A stretch of 32,037 nt of DNA from Bacteroidales bacterium. Its GTDB lineage: Bacteria; Bacteroidota; Bacteroidia; Bacteroidales; JAFGHD01. Location of the stretch: NCBI GenBank assembly GCA_016927695.1, contig JAFGME010000205.1, forward strand, positions 1 through 32,037, read 5' to 3'. This document shows positions 1 through 7,473 of this stretch, piece after piece (positions within the stretch are counted from its first letter, which is position 1; each line of letters opens with the position of its first letter). A program made the position numbers and the translations under genes. Below the pieces are notes generated by a model. The model made no database searches. It worked only from the letters and a program-made list of their open reading frames with translations, and had not been told where the DNA came from.

Positions 1-44
1 AATCAATTATCCTCATTCCCTAAAGCCGTAATAAGCCTGCTGTA

Positions 45-170
45 TCAATATGGCCTGGCAAACCTCTTTTCATAAGCTTTGTTTTTCAGCATTGCTGACA
101 GATTCGAGAGGTAATCTTCAAATCCGTTACAATACGGATCGGGGTTTCCGTTTATCAGCGTGATTTTCAT
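45..170 (-). pseudogene. Truncated N-terminus of a flavodoxin-like NAD(P)H-dependent oxidoreductase
   Basis: A 41-codon reading frame begins with ATG at 170, two bases after the stop of the DUF3127 gene. Its first 20 residues, MKITLINGNPDPYCNGFEDY, look like the first beta-strand and phosphate-binding loop of flavodoxin-fold NAD(P)H-dependent FMN reductases. Full proteins of that kind run to about 180-260 residues, with a Cys-rich segment after residue 45. Here the similarity fades after about residue 33 and a TGA stops the frame. Reading through the TGA gives 13 more residues and another stop at about 3-5. I infer a remnant left by a deletion. A functional small protein is less likely. The family assignment is from memory of the N-terminal pattern only. 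Confidence 0.5.
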
Positions 171-172
171 TT

Positions 173-532
173 CTAAAAAGGAAGATCATCGGCCTGCTCG
201 CCTGGCAGGTCGTCAGGCGGGAGGAAATCGGGGGGAGGCGGGTATTCAGGGTCGATGGCTCCTGTGGCGCCTGCCTTATCAAGGCGCCAGGCCTTAACGC
301 TGGTGAACCACTTCCCGTTAAATTCACGGCTCTCAATGTTGATCGAGGCCGTAATCTTTTCGTTCACCTGGTAAGATTTCAGATCAATGCGGTTGCCCCA
401 TACAGAGATACATACCTTTCGCGGGAACTGGTCTTCCGTTTCAAGAATAAAATCCTGCCTCTTCCATGGACCGTTCTTCCCTTCTCCCTGCACTTCAGGA
501 TGTATTTCAATGATTTTACCTGTTATTTCCAT
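173..532 (-). CDS. DUF3127 OB-fold-like protein with SSB-type acidic C-terminal tip
   Basis: This 119-residue protein matches the Bacteroidota DUF3127 family. Residues 1-88 contain the typical pattern of a GPWKRQDFILET strand, a VWGNRID strand and a later NIESREFNGKW strand, which suggests a single OB fold. Residues 90-119 are a Pro/Asp-rich, probably disordered tail ending DDLPF. That ending matches the C-terminal tip of bacterial single-stranded DNA-binding proteins (DDDIPF type), which recruits RecQ, PriA, exonuclease I and other partners. I therefore infer a single-stranded nucleic-acid binding or replication/repair accessory role. The family itself has no established function that I know of. 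The length appears complete, and ATG at 532 is the only sensible start. A truncated flavodoxin-like fragment lies just downstream. Confidence 0.8.
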   Translation of the reverse strand: MEITGKIIEIHPEVQGEGKNGPWKRQDFILETEDQFPRKVCISVWGNRIDLKSYQVNEKITASINIESREFNGKWFTSVKAWRLDKAGATGAIDPEYPPPPDFLPPDDLPGEQADDLPF

Positions 533-612
533 CAGTCATAAATCTTGTTTTTACTTCTGCAATATTATGAAACTTCTTTCAAAATAAGCCCTCAGAATCC
601 ATAATATGCACG

Positions 613-642
613 AAAAAAATGAACTGCTTCAAACCTGAAGCA
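613..642 (-). terminator. Intrinsic terminator downstream of the MarC gene
   Basis: On the - strand a perfect 7-bp stem (TGCTTCA / TGAAGCA) with a 4-base loop starts 4 bases after the MarC stop codon. A run of seven T lies about 5 bases beyond the stem (A-run at 613-619 on the + strand). The gap between stem and T-tract is a little longer than ideal. Confidence 0.55.
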
Positions 643-645
643 ATG

Positions 646-1224
646 TCATATCCCGGTGTTGGTCCTGAAAAGTTTGACGGCGATGGCCAGAAGTATGATC
701 CCAAACACCTTTCTTAGCACATTAATGCCGTTTTTTCCCAGGAACCTTTCAATGACGTTTGTCTTTTTGAGGATAAGATACACCAGCGCAAGGTTGATTA
801 CAATGCCGGCAATAATGTTTTCGGGGTTGTATTCCGCCCTCAGCGACAACAGGGTGGTCAGTGTGCCTGCCCCTGCAATCAACGGAAAGGCAATGGGAAC
901 CACGGAAGCTGTTTCGGCTGAAACATCTTTGAAAAGGCTGATCCCTAAAATCATTTCCACGGCAAGAAGGAATATGATAAAGGAGCCGGCAATGGCAAAA
1001 GAGGAAACATCAATACCCATCAGGTTCAGTATCCATTCCCCGACAAAGAGGAACAACACCATAATCACCAGCGCCGCCAAAGTGGCTTTTTCCGATTGTA
1101 TATGCCCGGCCTTCTGCCTGAGATCAATGATAATGGGCACCGATCCCAGGATATCGATGACCGAAAACAATATCAATCCCGAATTAACTATTTCCTTGAA
1201 AATGAAGTCCATAGGTTCATTCAT
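646..1224 (-). CDS. MarC family integral membrane protein
   Basis: This 192-residue, highly hydrophobic protein has about six transmembrane helices and the usual MarC (UPF0056) features. These include an early SVIDILGSVPI segment, which places an Asp and the GSVP turn in helix 1, and an FPLIAGAGTLTTLL segment at about residues 113-126. The family is found in the inner membrane. The original link of E. coli MarC to multiple antibiotic resistance was later withdrawn, so its substrate is unknown. Length is normal for the family. The ATG at 1224 lies about 15 bases after a good TAnnTTTG box; a second Met at residue 5 (1212) is the alternative start. A hairpin terminator follows the stop. Confidence 0.85.
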   Translation of the reverse strand: MNEPMDFIFKEIVNSGLILFSVIDILGSVPIIIDLRQKAGHIQSEKATLAALVIMVLFLFVGEWILNLMGIDVSSFAIAGSFIIFLLAVEMILGISLFKDVSAETASVVPIAFPLIAGAGTLTTLLSLRAEYNPENIIAGIVINLALVYLILKKTNVIERFLGKNGINVLRKVFGIILLAIAVKLFRTNTGI

Positions 1225-1238
1225 TTAAATTGGGGCGG

Positions 1239-1246
1239 CAAAAGTA
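1239..1246 (-). promoter_or_regulatory. Bacteroidota -7 promoter box for the MarC gene
   Basis: The - strand reads TACTTTTG, a full match to the TAnnTTTG element used by the Bacteroidota primary sigma factor, ending 15 bases upstream of the MarC ATG. No TTG/TTTG is seen 19-21 bases further upstream, so the -33 element is weak. Confidence 0.5.
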
Positions 1247-1342
1247 AACATTTTGAATTTCCTTTGTAGATACCCCGGTTAAGCTTATATTAATTTAAAC
1301 TTCTTATAAATTAAAGACGCGGTGAAAAAAACCAATGAAAAC

Positions 1343-1363
1343 CGGCAGATAAACTGCCGTTTT
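1343..1363 (+). promoter_or_regulatory. Hairpin with short U-run in the leader of the cytochrome operon
   Basis: CGGCAG and CTGCCG form a perfect 6-bp stem with an ATAAA loop, followed directly by TTTT, 13 bases before the cytochrome ATG at 1377. It could be a weak terminator or attenuator in the leader, or an operator. Neither role can be distinguished from sequence. A near-match to the -7 promoter box (TAACTTTA, 1368-1375) lies between the hairpin and the gene. Confidence 0.35.
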
Positions 1364-1376
1364 AATATAACTTTAC

Positions 1377-2756
1377 ATGGCAAATCAAAATTATATGAAG
1401 GCATACAAATTATTCTTCGTGATTTTTTTATGGGCAGCCTCTTTATTTTTCTTTTCCGGATTCGGATACTTTGCAGCAGAGGGGAGCCTCTTCGGGGTAT
1501 ATACCTATAAGGAATTTGAAACACCCCGGTATTGTGGAACATGTCATACCGACATTTACAGGCAGTGGGAGCAGTCGATGATGGCGCAGGCCTACACCCA
1601 CCACTGGGATGAGATAGAATATTTTGACCTTGCCGTGGCCCACGGGAAAAATGATCCGGCTTTCAAAGATGCCCATGAAGGGTGCAACGGCTGCCATGCT
1701 CCCCTGGCTTATATGGCAGGCGACGTGCCGCCGCCTAAGCCTGCCGAAAATTCAAGGGCGAACGAATCGGTATCCTGTGAGGTGTGTCATCTGATACAGG
1801 ATTATGAAGCCGACACCCCTTTCAACTTCAATTTTGTGGTCCAACCCGGAAAAACAAAATACAGTTCACGTGAAGGCGAAATAAAATCTCCTGACCACAA
1901 GATCATGCTTTCAGAGCTTCATAGCAAGGCTGAGTTTTGTGGCATTTGCCATAATGAAAAAAATTCCTTCGGGATATGGGTAAAATCCACACATCTCGAA
2001 TGGATGGCAGGCCCTTATGCCCGCGAAGGGGTACCCTGCCAGGATTGCCACATGCCTCCTGCCGGCGGCAAAACTGCGAAAATGGGCAGCTTTTATGAAG
2101 ATGCACGACAGCACCTTTTCCACGGCGCACATGATCCGGGAAAGGTGAAAGGCACCATCGAACTCAGGATACATCCCGACATAAGGGAAGCCGAACCGGG
2201 AGATCCTGTGGTGTTTACCCTTGCCCTCTTCAACCAGAAAACAGGGCATAAATTCCCCACCGGATCAGTGGAAGACCGTATCGTCTGGCTTCACGTCGAA
2301 GCAGTGGATTCAAAGGGAAACACATATCACCTGCCTGTGGATAAAAAAGGTTTTGAGGGGGAAGAATATACCATTGCCGGCACGGAACTGGCCTATTCCG
2401 ATCTTTCCGTGCCACTGGGAAAGCCCGGATTCAAAGGAGTTGACAGGGATGGCGTCCCTGCCGGGGACAGGATCTTCAGGATGCCTTATTTCGATGAAAA
2501 CGGGATTATGACCATCATGCAGTGGAATACCCGCAGTCTGGGAGTCGATTACAGAATTGGTCCAAGGGAAACCAAAATGGAGACCTTCACTTTTCAGTTG
2601 CCCGATGGTGTTGCACCTGGAAAACTTACGGTTACCGCAGTCCTCAATTATCAGAAACTGGTAAAACCTGTTGCCGACCTGCTTAACGTGCCGGAGGATG
2701 AGTCGGAAATCATTGAAGTGAACCGGCACTCCACTGAAATTGAGATTTTTGAATAA
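1377..2756 (+). CDS. Pentaheme c-type cytochrome (cytochrome c554-like)
   Basis: This 459-residue exported electron-transfer protein carries five CXXCH heme c sites at about residues 53, 103, 134, 188 and 221. A hydrophobic segment at residues 10-34 acts as a signal peptide or membrane anchor. The heme region resembles the cytochrome c554 family. Residues 255-459 are a beta-rich domain without CXXCH but with a TGHKFPTG motif, which recurs in several multiheme cytochrome families and may supply an axial His. The likely site is the periplasm. The barrel gene with its own CXXCH begins 18 bases downstream, so the two are probably co-transcribed and act together in electron transfer across the envelope. 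The partner redox couple is unknown. ATG at 1395 (residue 7) is an alternative start, because a promoter-like box ends immediately before 1377. Confidence 0.85.
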   Translation: MANQNYMKAYKLFFVIFLWAASLFFFSGFGYFAAEGSLFGVYTYKEFETPRYCGTCHTDIYRQWEQSMMAQAYTHHWDEIEYFDLAVAHGKNDPAFKDAHEGCNGCHAPLAYMAGDVPPPKPAENSRANESVSCEVCHLIQDYEADTPFNFNFVVQPGKTKYSSREGEIKSPDHKIMLSELHSKAEFCGICHNEKNSFGIWVKSTHLEWMAGPYAREGVPCQDCHMPPAGGKTAKMGSFYEDARQHLFHGAHDPGKVKGTIELRIHPDIREAEPGDPVVFTLALFNQKTGHKFPTGSVEDRIVWLHVEAVDSKGNTYHLPVDKKGFEGEEYTIAGTELAYSDLSVPLGKPGFKGVDRDGVPAGDRIFRMPYFDENGIMTIMQWNTRSLGVDYRIGPRETKMETFTFQLPDGVAPGKLTVTAVLNYQKLVKPVADLLNVPEDESEIIEVNRHSTEIEIFE

Positions 2757-2774
2757 CCTGTAAAATCCATTGTT

Positions 2775-3974
2775 ATGAAAACAAAATACACTCTTTTTCT
2801 GACAGCGATGATTTGTTTTGGATCTTTGACGGAGTTCGTGAAGGCCATTCCTGCTTTTGCACGCAAATATCAGATGAGCTGCATCACCTGCCATTCGCCC
2901 ATGCCCCGCCTCAAAGCTTACGGGGAAGATTTTGCCGGCAACGGATTCCGGCTGTCTGACCAGGAGTCTTCCCGCTTTTTTATGGACACAGGCGATGAGG
3001 AGCTCTCGCTGATCAGGGATTTTCCCCTGGCGGTAAGGATGGACGCCCATCTTAAATTCAATCATGCAAATGAGCGTTCCACCGATTTCGGCAGCCCTTA
3101 TATCCTGAAACTGATGTCAGGGGGAGATCTGTCAAAAAAACTTGCCTATTATTTTTATGTGTATTTCGATGAAAGGGGTGAAGTGGTGGGAGTGGAGGAC
3201 GCCTACCTGTTTTACAACCAAATGTTCGGCACGGAGCTGGATCTGGCTGTCGGGCAGTTTTCCGTTTCTGACCCCCTGTTCAAAAGGGAACTCAGGCTTA
3301 CTCTCGAAGATTATTACATCTATAATCTGCGACCGGGCATCTCCCATGCCAGGCTAAGCTATGACCGTGGAATTATGCTGACACAAGGCTTCAGCACAGG
3401 CACCGATCTGGCTTTCGAAGTGGTAAACGGTAACGGACTGGCGGATGCGGATGCTTCAAAAATTTTCGATAATGATGATCATAAAAACTTTGCCGGAAGG
3501 ATTTCTCAATCCATTGGGGATTTTCTGAGAATCGGACTGTTCGGTTATTATGGCAAAGAAGCATTGAAATATAACGACGGGGGCGGTTTCACCAATGAAC
3601 TCTATTACTGGGGTCCTGACCTCACACTGGCACTGGGTGATATGGTGGAACTTAACCTGCAATATATGTATCGCAACGACTCTGAAATGCTGCCCAACCT
3701 GTCTTCAGTCACCCTTTTTGAAAATGTTGAAACCCAGGGGGGATTCGCAGAGTTGATTTTTACTCCCCGGGGCGATAAAAGCAAGTGGTATATGGTGGGG
3801 CTGGTAAACTGGACTGACTCCGGTTTTGATGAGGGGGATTATGCCGCTTCCACATTGCATCTGGGATATCTTTTGAGAAGAAACATCCGGCTGGTGAGCG
3901 AATTTACATACGACTATACCCTGTCAAACCGGACCTATGGAAAGGGAAGCGTGGGATTTATTGCCGCTTTCTGA
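2775..3974 (+). CDS. Outer-membrane beta-barrel protein with N-terminal single-heme CXXCH motif
   Basis: This 399-residue protein has a Sec signal peptide (about residues 1-24) followed by an IPAFARKYQMSCITCHSP segment. C36, C39 and H40 form one c-type heme site, and the following LKAYGEDFAGNGFRL matches a conserved pattern in heme-tagged barrel proteins of anaerobic Proteobacteria and Bacteroidota. The remainder is alternating amphipathic strands with aromatic girdles, typical of a porin-like barrel of roughly 14-18 strands, ending GSVGFIAAF with a terminal Phe. I infer an outer-membrane protein that places one heme at the periplasmic mouth of a barrel. Directly downstream of the pentaheme cytochrome, it could receive electrons from it. 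Its 3' end overlaps the convergent gene by 51 bases. Confidence 0.75.
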   Translation: MKTKYTLFLTAMICFGSLTEFVKAIPAFARKYQMSCITCHSPMPRLKAYGEDFAGNGFRLSDQESSRFFMDTGDEELSLIRDFPLAVRMDAHLKFNHANERSTDFGSPYILKLMSGGDLSKKLAYYFYVYFDERGEVVGVEDAYLFYNQMFGTELDLAVGQFSVSDPLFKRELRLTLEDYYIYNLRPGISHARLSYDRGIMLTQGFSTGTDLAFEVVNGNGLADADASKIFDNDDHKNFAGRISQSIGDFLRIGLFGYYGKEALKYNDGGGFTNELYYWGPDLTLALGDMVELNLQYMYRNDSEMLPNLSSVTLFENVETQGGFAELIFTPRGDKSKWYMVGLVNWTDSGFDEGDYAASTLHLGYLLRRNIRLVSEFTYDYTLSNRTYGKGSVGFIAAF

Positions 3975-4721
3975 TTCCTGATCATTATAGGTTTCAATTT
4001 TATCCGGTTGATTTGTCATGGGAATTTTACCGACCCGGAACCGGAAGCCTAATTGTATATTCACCAGGGCGATGACCCTGGGATCTTCCCGGATCCCGGT
4101 TGAAGTATTAAAGCGGAAGACCAATTCGTCATATAAAATCTCGCCCGACAGAAACAGATCATAGCAGGGTGTAATTTTGTATTCCAGGCCCAGGCCTGCC
4201 TGCCACGAATATTTCCGGTCCTTCGCGGGGGTTATTTCATAGTATGACGGGCCTGTTAAAAAGTATTCCGGTTTGTGAAGCTGATATGGGGTTCTGCCGT
4301 ACAACAAACCGGCAAGAAACTTACCCGTAAGATTCAGTTTGGAAAACAACTTGTACCTTCCATAGATCCCTCCCATGGCTGAAAAAATAAGGTATGGGTC
4401 GGAGCGGATGACCACATCCTGAAGAAAAGGATCAGCCTTCACTTTTTCCCACCCTAACAATGAAACATCCACCGGGTGCATGGCAAGGCCGGCCGAAGCG
4501 CCGGCGCCAATGTTCGGATGAAAGAACCAGGCCCCTTCGACAGATACGCTGAATCCCGAAAGGGCGAAACTTCCCTGGTCGAGGGTGGCCTCGCGGTATT
4601 TCCCGAAAGGAATGGAAAACCCTCCCTGTATGCCGGCAAAGGATTTCCTGTCCTGGGTATATCCCCGCACCGCCAAGGCCGGGAGCGCCAGGATAAAAAT
4701 TAATATCTTAAGCCGCCACAT
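3924..4721 (-). CDS. Outer-membrane beta-barrel protein of unknown function
   Basis: This 265-residue protein has a signal peptide (hydrophobic residues 4-18, probable processing near residues 20-23) followed by an FAGIQGGFSIPFG strand and a series of amphipathic strands, in the pattern of small OmpW/OprF-like Bacteroidota barrels. The last clear barrel strand, IALVNIQLGFRFRVG, ends near residue 233. About 32 polar residues follow to the stop, and this tail is encoded where the gene overlaps the convergent heme-barrel gene (3924-3974). I see no catalytic motif. The tail may be a recent extension caused by loss of an earlier stop. ATG at 4721 is the natural start because the signal peptide begins there. 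Confidence 0.65.
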   Translation of the reverse strand: MWRLKILIFILALPALAVRGYTQDRKSFAGIQGGFSIPFGKYREATLDQGSFALSGFSVSVEGAWFFHPNIGAGASAGLAMHPVDVSLLGWEKVKADPFLQDVVIRSDPYLIFSAMGGIYGRYKLFSKLNLTGKFLAGLLYGRTPYQLHKPEYFLTGPSYYEITPAKDRKYSWQAGLGLEYKITPCYDLFLSGEILYDELVFRFNTSTGIREDPRVIALVNIQLGFRFRVGKIPMTNQPDKIETYNDQESESGNKSHASLSIGPV

Positions 4722-4801
4722 TATTATGATAAGAAAGTGTATACCGGATGTAAAATTAACACAATATGGATGAAGTTAATCATTCACCCTGCCAAATTCG
4801 G

Positions 4802-4809
4802 TAATTTTG
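4802..4809 (+). promoter_or_regulatory. Bacteroidota -7 promoter box upstream of the broken radical SAM gene
   Basis: TAATTTTG fully matches TAnnTTTG and ends 20 bases before the preferred ATG at 4830. No convincing TTG is present 19-21 bases upstream. Its position supports starting the radical SAM frame at 4830 rather than 4737. Confidence 0.4.
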
Positions 4810-4829
4810 CCCGACTTATATTAAACCGG

Positions 4830-5674
4830 ATGAAAACCCCTGCATGGTTAAAACAATACAATATCCTGAAAAATCAGGAAGAGTATGGACTGAAATACAA
4901 CTTTCTGCATTTTCCGGATGCCCAGCTTGCAAGAGAAATGCTGGATGAAAGGGATGCGATCATCCGGTTATTGGAAAACAGGGTGACATGGACACATAAA
5001 AGCACCAAGGCAGATGGCTCGGGATTATCGGAGGGTTGCAGAATTTGCGGAGAGGGTACCTGGTCGTGCCTTTTTATTAATGGGATATGCAACAGCCGTT
5101 GTTTTTACTGCCCCTCGCCCCAACATGAGGTCGGGGAACCTGAAACCAATTCGCTGATTTTTCCCGAACCCGGTACTTATGTTGATTACCTTAAAGAATT
5201 CGGGTTCAGGGGGGTAAGTATAAGCGGTGGGGAACCATTACTGACTTTTGAGAAAAGTCTTTCATTCATTCAAACCGTAAGGAAACCGCTCGGGGATGCC
5301 GTTTACATCTGGCTTTACACCAATGGTAAGCTTTTTCAGGAATGTCCGGCGGAGAAACCGAATTCTTGTTCCCCTCACAGATTGGGGAGTACTTTGCAAA
5401 AAAGGGAATGATTTCTGTGCAGTATTTTGTCAGTCAGATTTCCCCCCATCCCATTGGATTGCATGAGTTTATCACCATCCCGCTGAATGATAAAAGGGTC
5501 ATTTCATTGGAAAAGAGGTCGCTTGAGCAGGAATTTGTTATTTCTCCTGCCGATGCGGATACCTTTGTAAAGATTCTGGATGGCCGTATCACCTCGCCTG
5601 AAAGCCTTAATCCCCGTTTGGGCCAAATACTCATGTTCGAACAAATCCCGGAGGGCCTGCAGGATTATTACTGA
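4830..5674 (+). pseudogene. Radical SAM enzyme gene with internal deletion and frameshift
   Basis: The N-terminal part (ATG 4830 to about 5339) encodes a radical SAM start: MKTPAWLKQYNIL, a CRICGEGTW Cys pair, then CNSRCFYC, the CX3CX2C ligand set for the 4Fe-4S cluster, and a VSISGGEPLL SAM-binding motif. After TNGKLFQ the frame runs into unrelated residues and stops at 5411. The next frame, from about 5342, encodes a coherent C-terminal domain ending IPEGLQDYY at 5674. Intact relatives, as I recall them, have a longer middle containing the rest of the barrel; here at least about 100 codons seem missing, so this is not a single-base error. The intact enzyme's substrate is unknown. The remnant overlaps the convergent YccF gene by 7 bases. 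Confidence 0.75.
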
Positions 5675-6048
5675 TTTTTGCTTACGATAACACGTCCGAA
5701 TGGTGTGAGCGCAAGGCCGGCAAGCTTCAGATGTTGCATGGCAAAAGGGATACCGATGATGGTGATCGCAAGGAGCAGCGCAAATATCAGATGAGTCAGG
5801 CTGATCCAGATGCCACCAATCAATATCCAGATGATGTTCATGAGGGTTGAAAAACAACCCGGTGCCCGGTCACTTTGCCGGGCTTCCCTTCCGAAAGGCC
5901 AAATGGCAAGGCTGGCCAGCTTGATGGTTTGAAGGCCGAACGGGATACCGATAATGGTAATAATCAGAAGAAAGCTGGCTATAACATATTCAAGGGCGGT
6001 GATAAATCCGCCAAAAACAAGCCAGATAACATTGCCAAGGGTTTTCAC
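5668..6048 (-). CDS. yccF: YccF-family inner membrane protein with internal repeat
   Basis: This 126-residue membrane protein consists of two homologous halves. Each has a hydrophobic hairpin and the signature GIPFxxQxxKLAxLAxxPFGR (about residues 34-54 and 98-118). This is the YccF (DUF307) arrangement, and the length is normal. The family lies in the inner membrane and has no settled function. The gene appears intact between two broken genes. Its stop overlaps the C-terminal codons of the convergent radical SAM remnant by 7 bases. Confidence 0.85.
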   Translation of the reverse strand: MKTLGNVIWLVFGGFITALEYVIASFLLIITIIGIPFGLQTIKLASLAIWPFGREARQSDRAPGCFSTLMNIIWILIGGIWISLTHLIFALLLAITIIGIPFAMQHLKLAGLALTPFGRVIVSKNQ

Positions 6049-6106
6049 AGGAATGTAAATAATTGAAAGGATAAAAATAGAAAAAAACTGAATCCATATT
6101 AAAAAA

Positions 6107-7395
6107 TCAAAAGCTGTTTATATCCTTAAACGTATTTTTTCTTGAAGTCGGAATCAGGAAATCAACCGAAATTGCATCTTCTTTACCGTTTTCATCTCTT
6201 TTAAACGATATGGAAAATCTGATCTTTCCTTTCCTTTTCCTGTTGATGTCCTTTAATCGCTCTTTAGTTAATTCTGTTGCACGGGGATACAAATTAATTT
6301 CATTGCCGGCCAGGAACATTATACCCGCCTTTTTGCGATATACTTCAGCGCAAACAGATTGTAAACCAATCTCTTCCGAAATTGCCAGGCAACTGTCATA
6401 ATAATTCAGGGAGGTCAAAGAATCGGTTCTGAGGTAGTAATCCCCTAATTTGTCATATACATCTGAACTATGGCCTTCCCTTCAATCTGGTTGGCAAGAT
6501 TGATCTGCCAGTCCCCTGAAGCAAATGTCTTTTTTTGCATTGCAATCTCATCAAAATGGTTTTTCATAGCGCTTTTAAACATTCCGATGGCGCTGTCGTG
6601 CAGGATCAGCGAAGTCCGGTAGTTTCCCCACTGGCAGTTAATGCGTGCCATCTGACCCACTATTTTGGCTTTGAAATAATCTGATGGCATAGCAGCATCT
6701 CCAAAGATATGCAAACTATCCCATATTTCCCGGCAGGCAGAAACAGACGCCGGAGAACGGCCGTGGAGAACGTAAAACTGCACTAACTCCATACAATAGA
6801 TGAACCCGGTATATGAAAGCATATATGTGTTCCGGGCTTGAAAACTCTTTAAAATATTTTCCTTCAGTTGGATTAGATGTTTCAATTCGTTTTCAGCATC
6901 CCTTAAAGATAGGTATATAAGCGCCATCGACCGGTGTGTTTCCGCCCTGCATGCCCAGCTTTCATCATCCCTCATGTTCTCTAATGCAAGCCGGTAAAAG
7001 ATGATCGCAGAATCTGTTTTCCCGGCATTTCTGTATATATTGCCTACCCCCTGATAAATCTTGATTTTGGTGATCCAATGTGTTTTTGGGGTGAAATATG
7101 TCATGGTTTTCAATCCCCAGGACAACACTTTATCCAACATTCCCTGCTGATAATATATACTACCGATGATTAACCTTGCGGTGACTCTCCCCTCGTTGTA
7201 TCCCATCCTTATGGAATGAGAAAGGGCCTCCTTTGCAAAGGTCAGCGCTTTTTCTTCATCTTTTGCGCAGAATGACTGTGCAAGCAAATTCAACAGATCG
7301 GCCCGCTCTGCCCCCGATGTTCCCGGAAGAAGACTTTCCAGGCTGTCTGTATTTGCGATCTGCTGAAAACTAAAAATCCCGGAAACCCTTAACAA
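6107..7395 (-). pseudogene. TPR-repeat protein gene broken by a frameshift
   Basis: Two consecutive - strand frames (7395 to 6445, then to 6107) form one tetratricopeptide-repeat protein of roughly 430 residues. The first contains TPR helices such as IYQGVGNIYRNAGKTDSAII and ends after EGKAIVQMY. The following frame resumes a TPR at once with YDKLGDYYLRTDSLTSLNYY, so the break lies in the TATAT run at about 6455-6460 and looks like a 2-base AT gain (or 1-base loss). The reading frame has no ATG at its 5' end: it opens with TTG at 7395, and a hydrophobic stretch ending SFQQ may be the remains of a signal peptide. The final 50 residues are basic and unassigned. TPR proteins of this type are often linked to histidine kinase or LuxR outputs, but none is attached here. 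A sequencing error is possible. Confidence 0.7.
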
Positions 7396-7473
7396 AAAAA
7401 TCTATCCGGCTCTTTATACCAGAATAAAATATTAGCTGTACTTTAGTTCACGGATTAAAAAAACATAAATAAC

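Noticed and set aside
656-1228. Long open frame (190 codons) on the + strand antisense to the MarC gene
   Set aside because: It mirrors the MarC coding frame; the - strand product has clear MarC motifs and transmembrane pattern, while the + strand translation has none.
2310-3065. 251-codon - strand frame across the cytochrome/barrel junction
   Set aside because: It lies antisense to two genes with clear heme motifs, and shows no recognisable domain.
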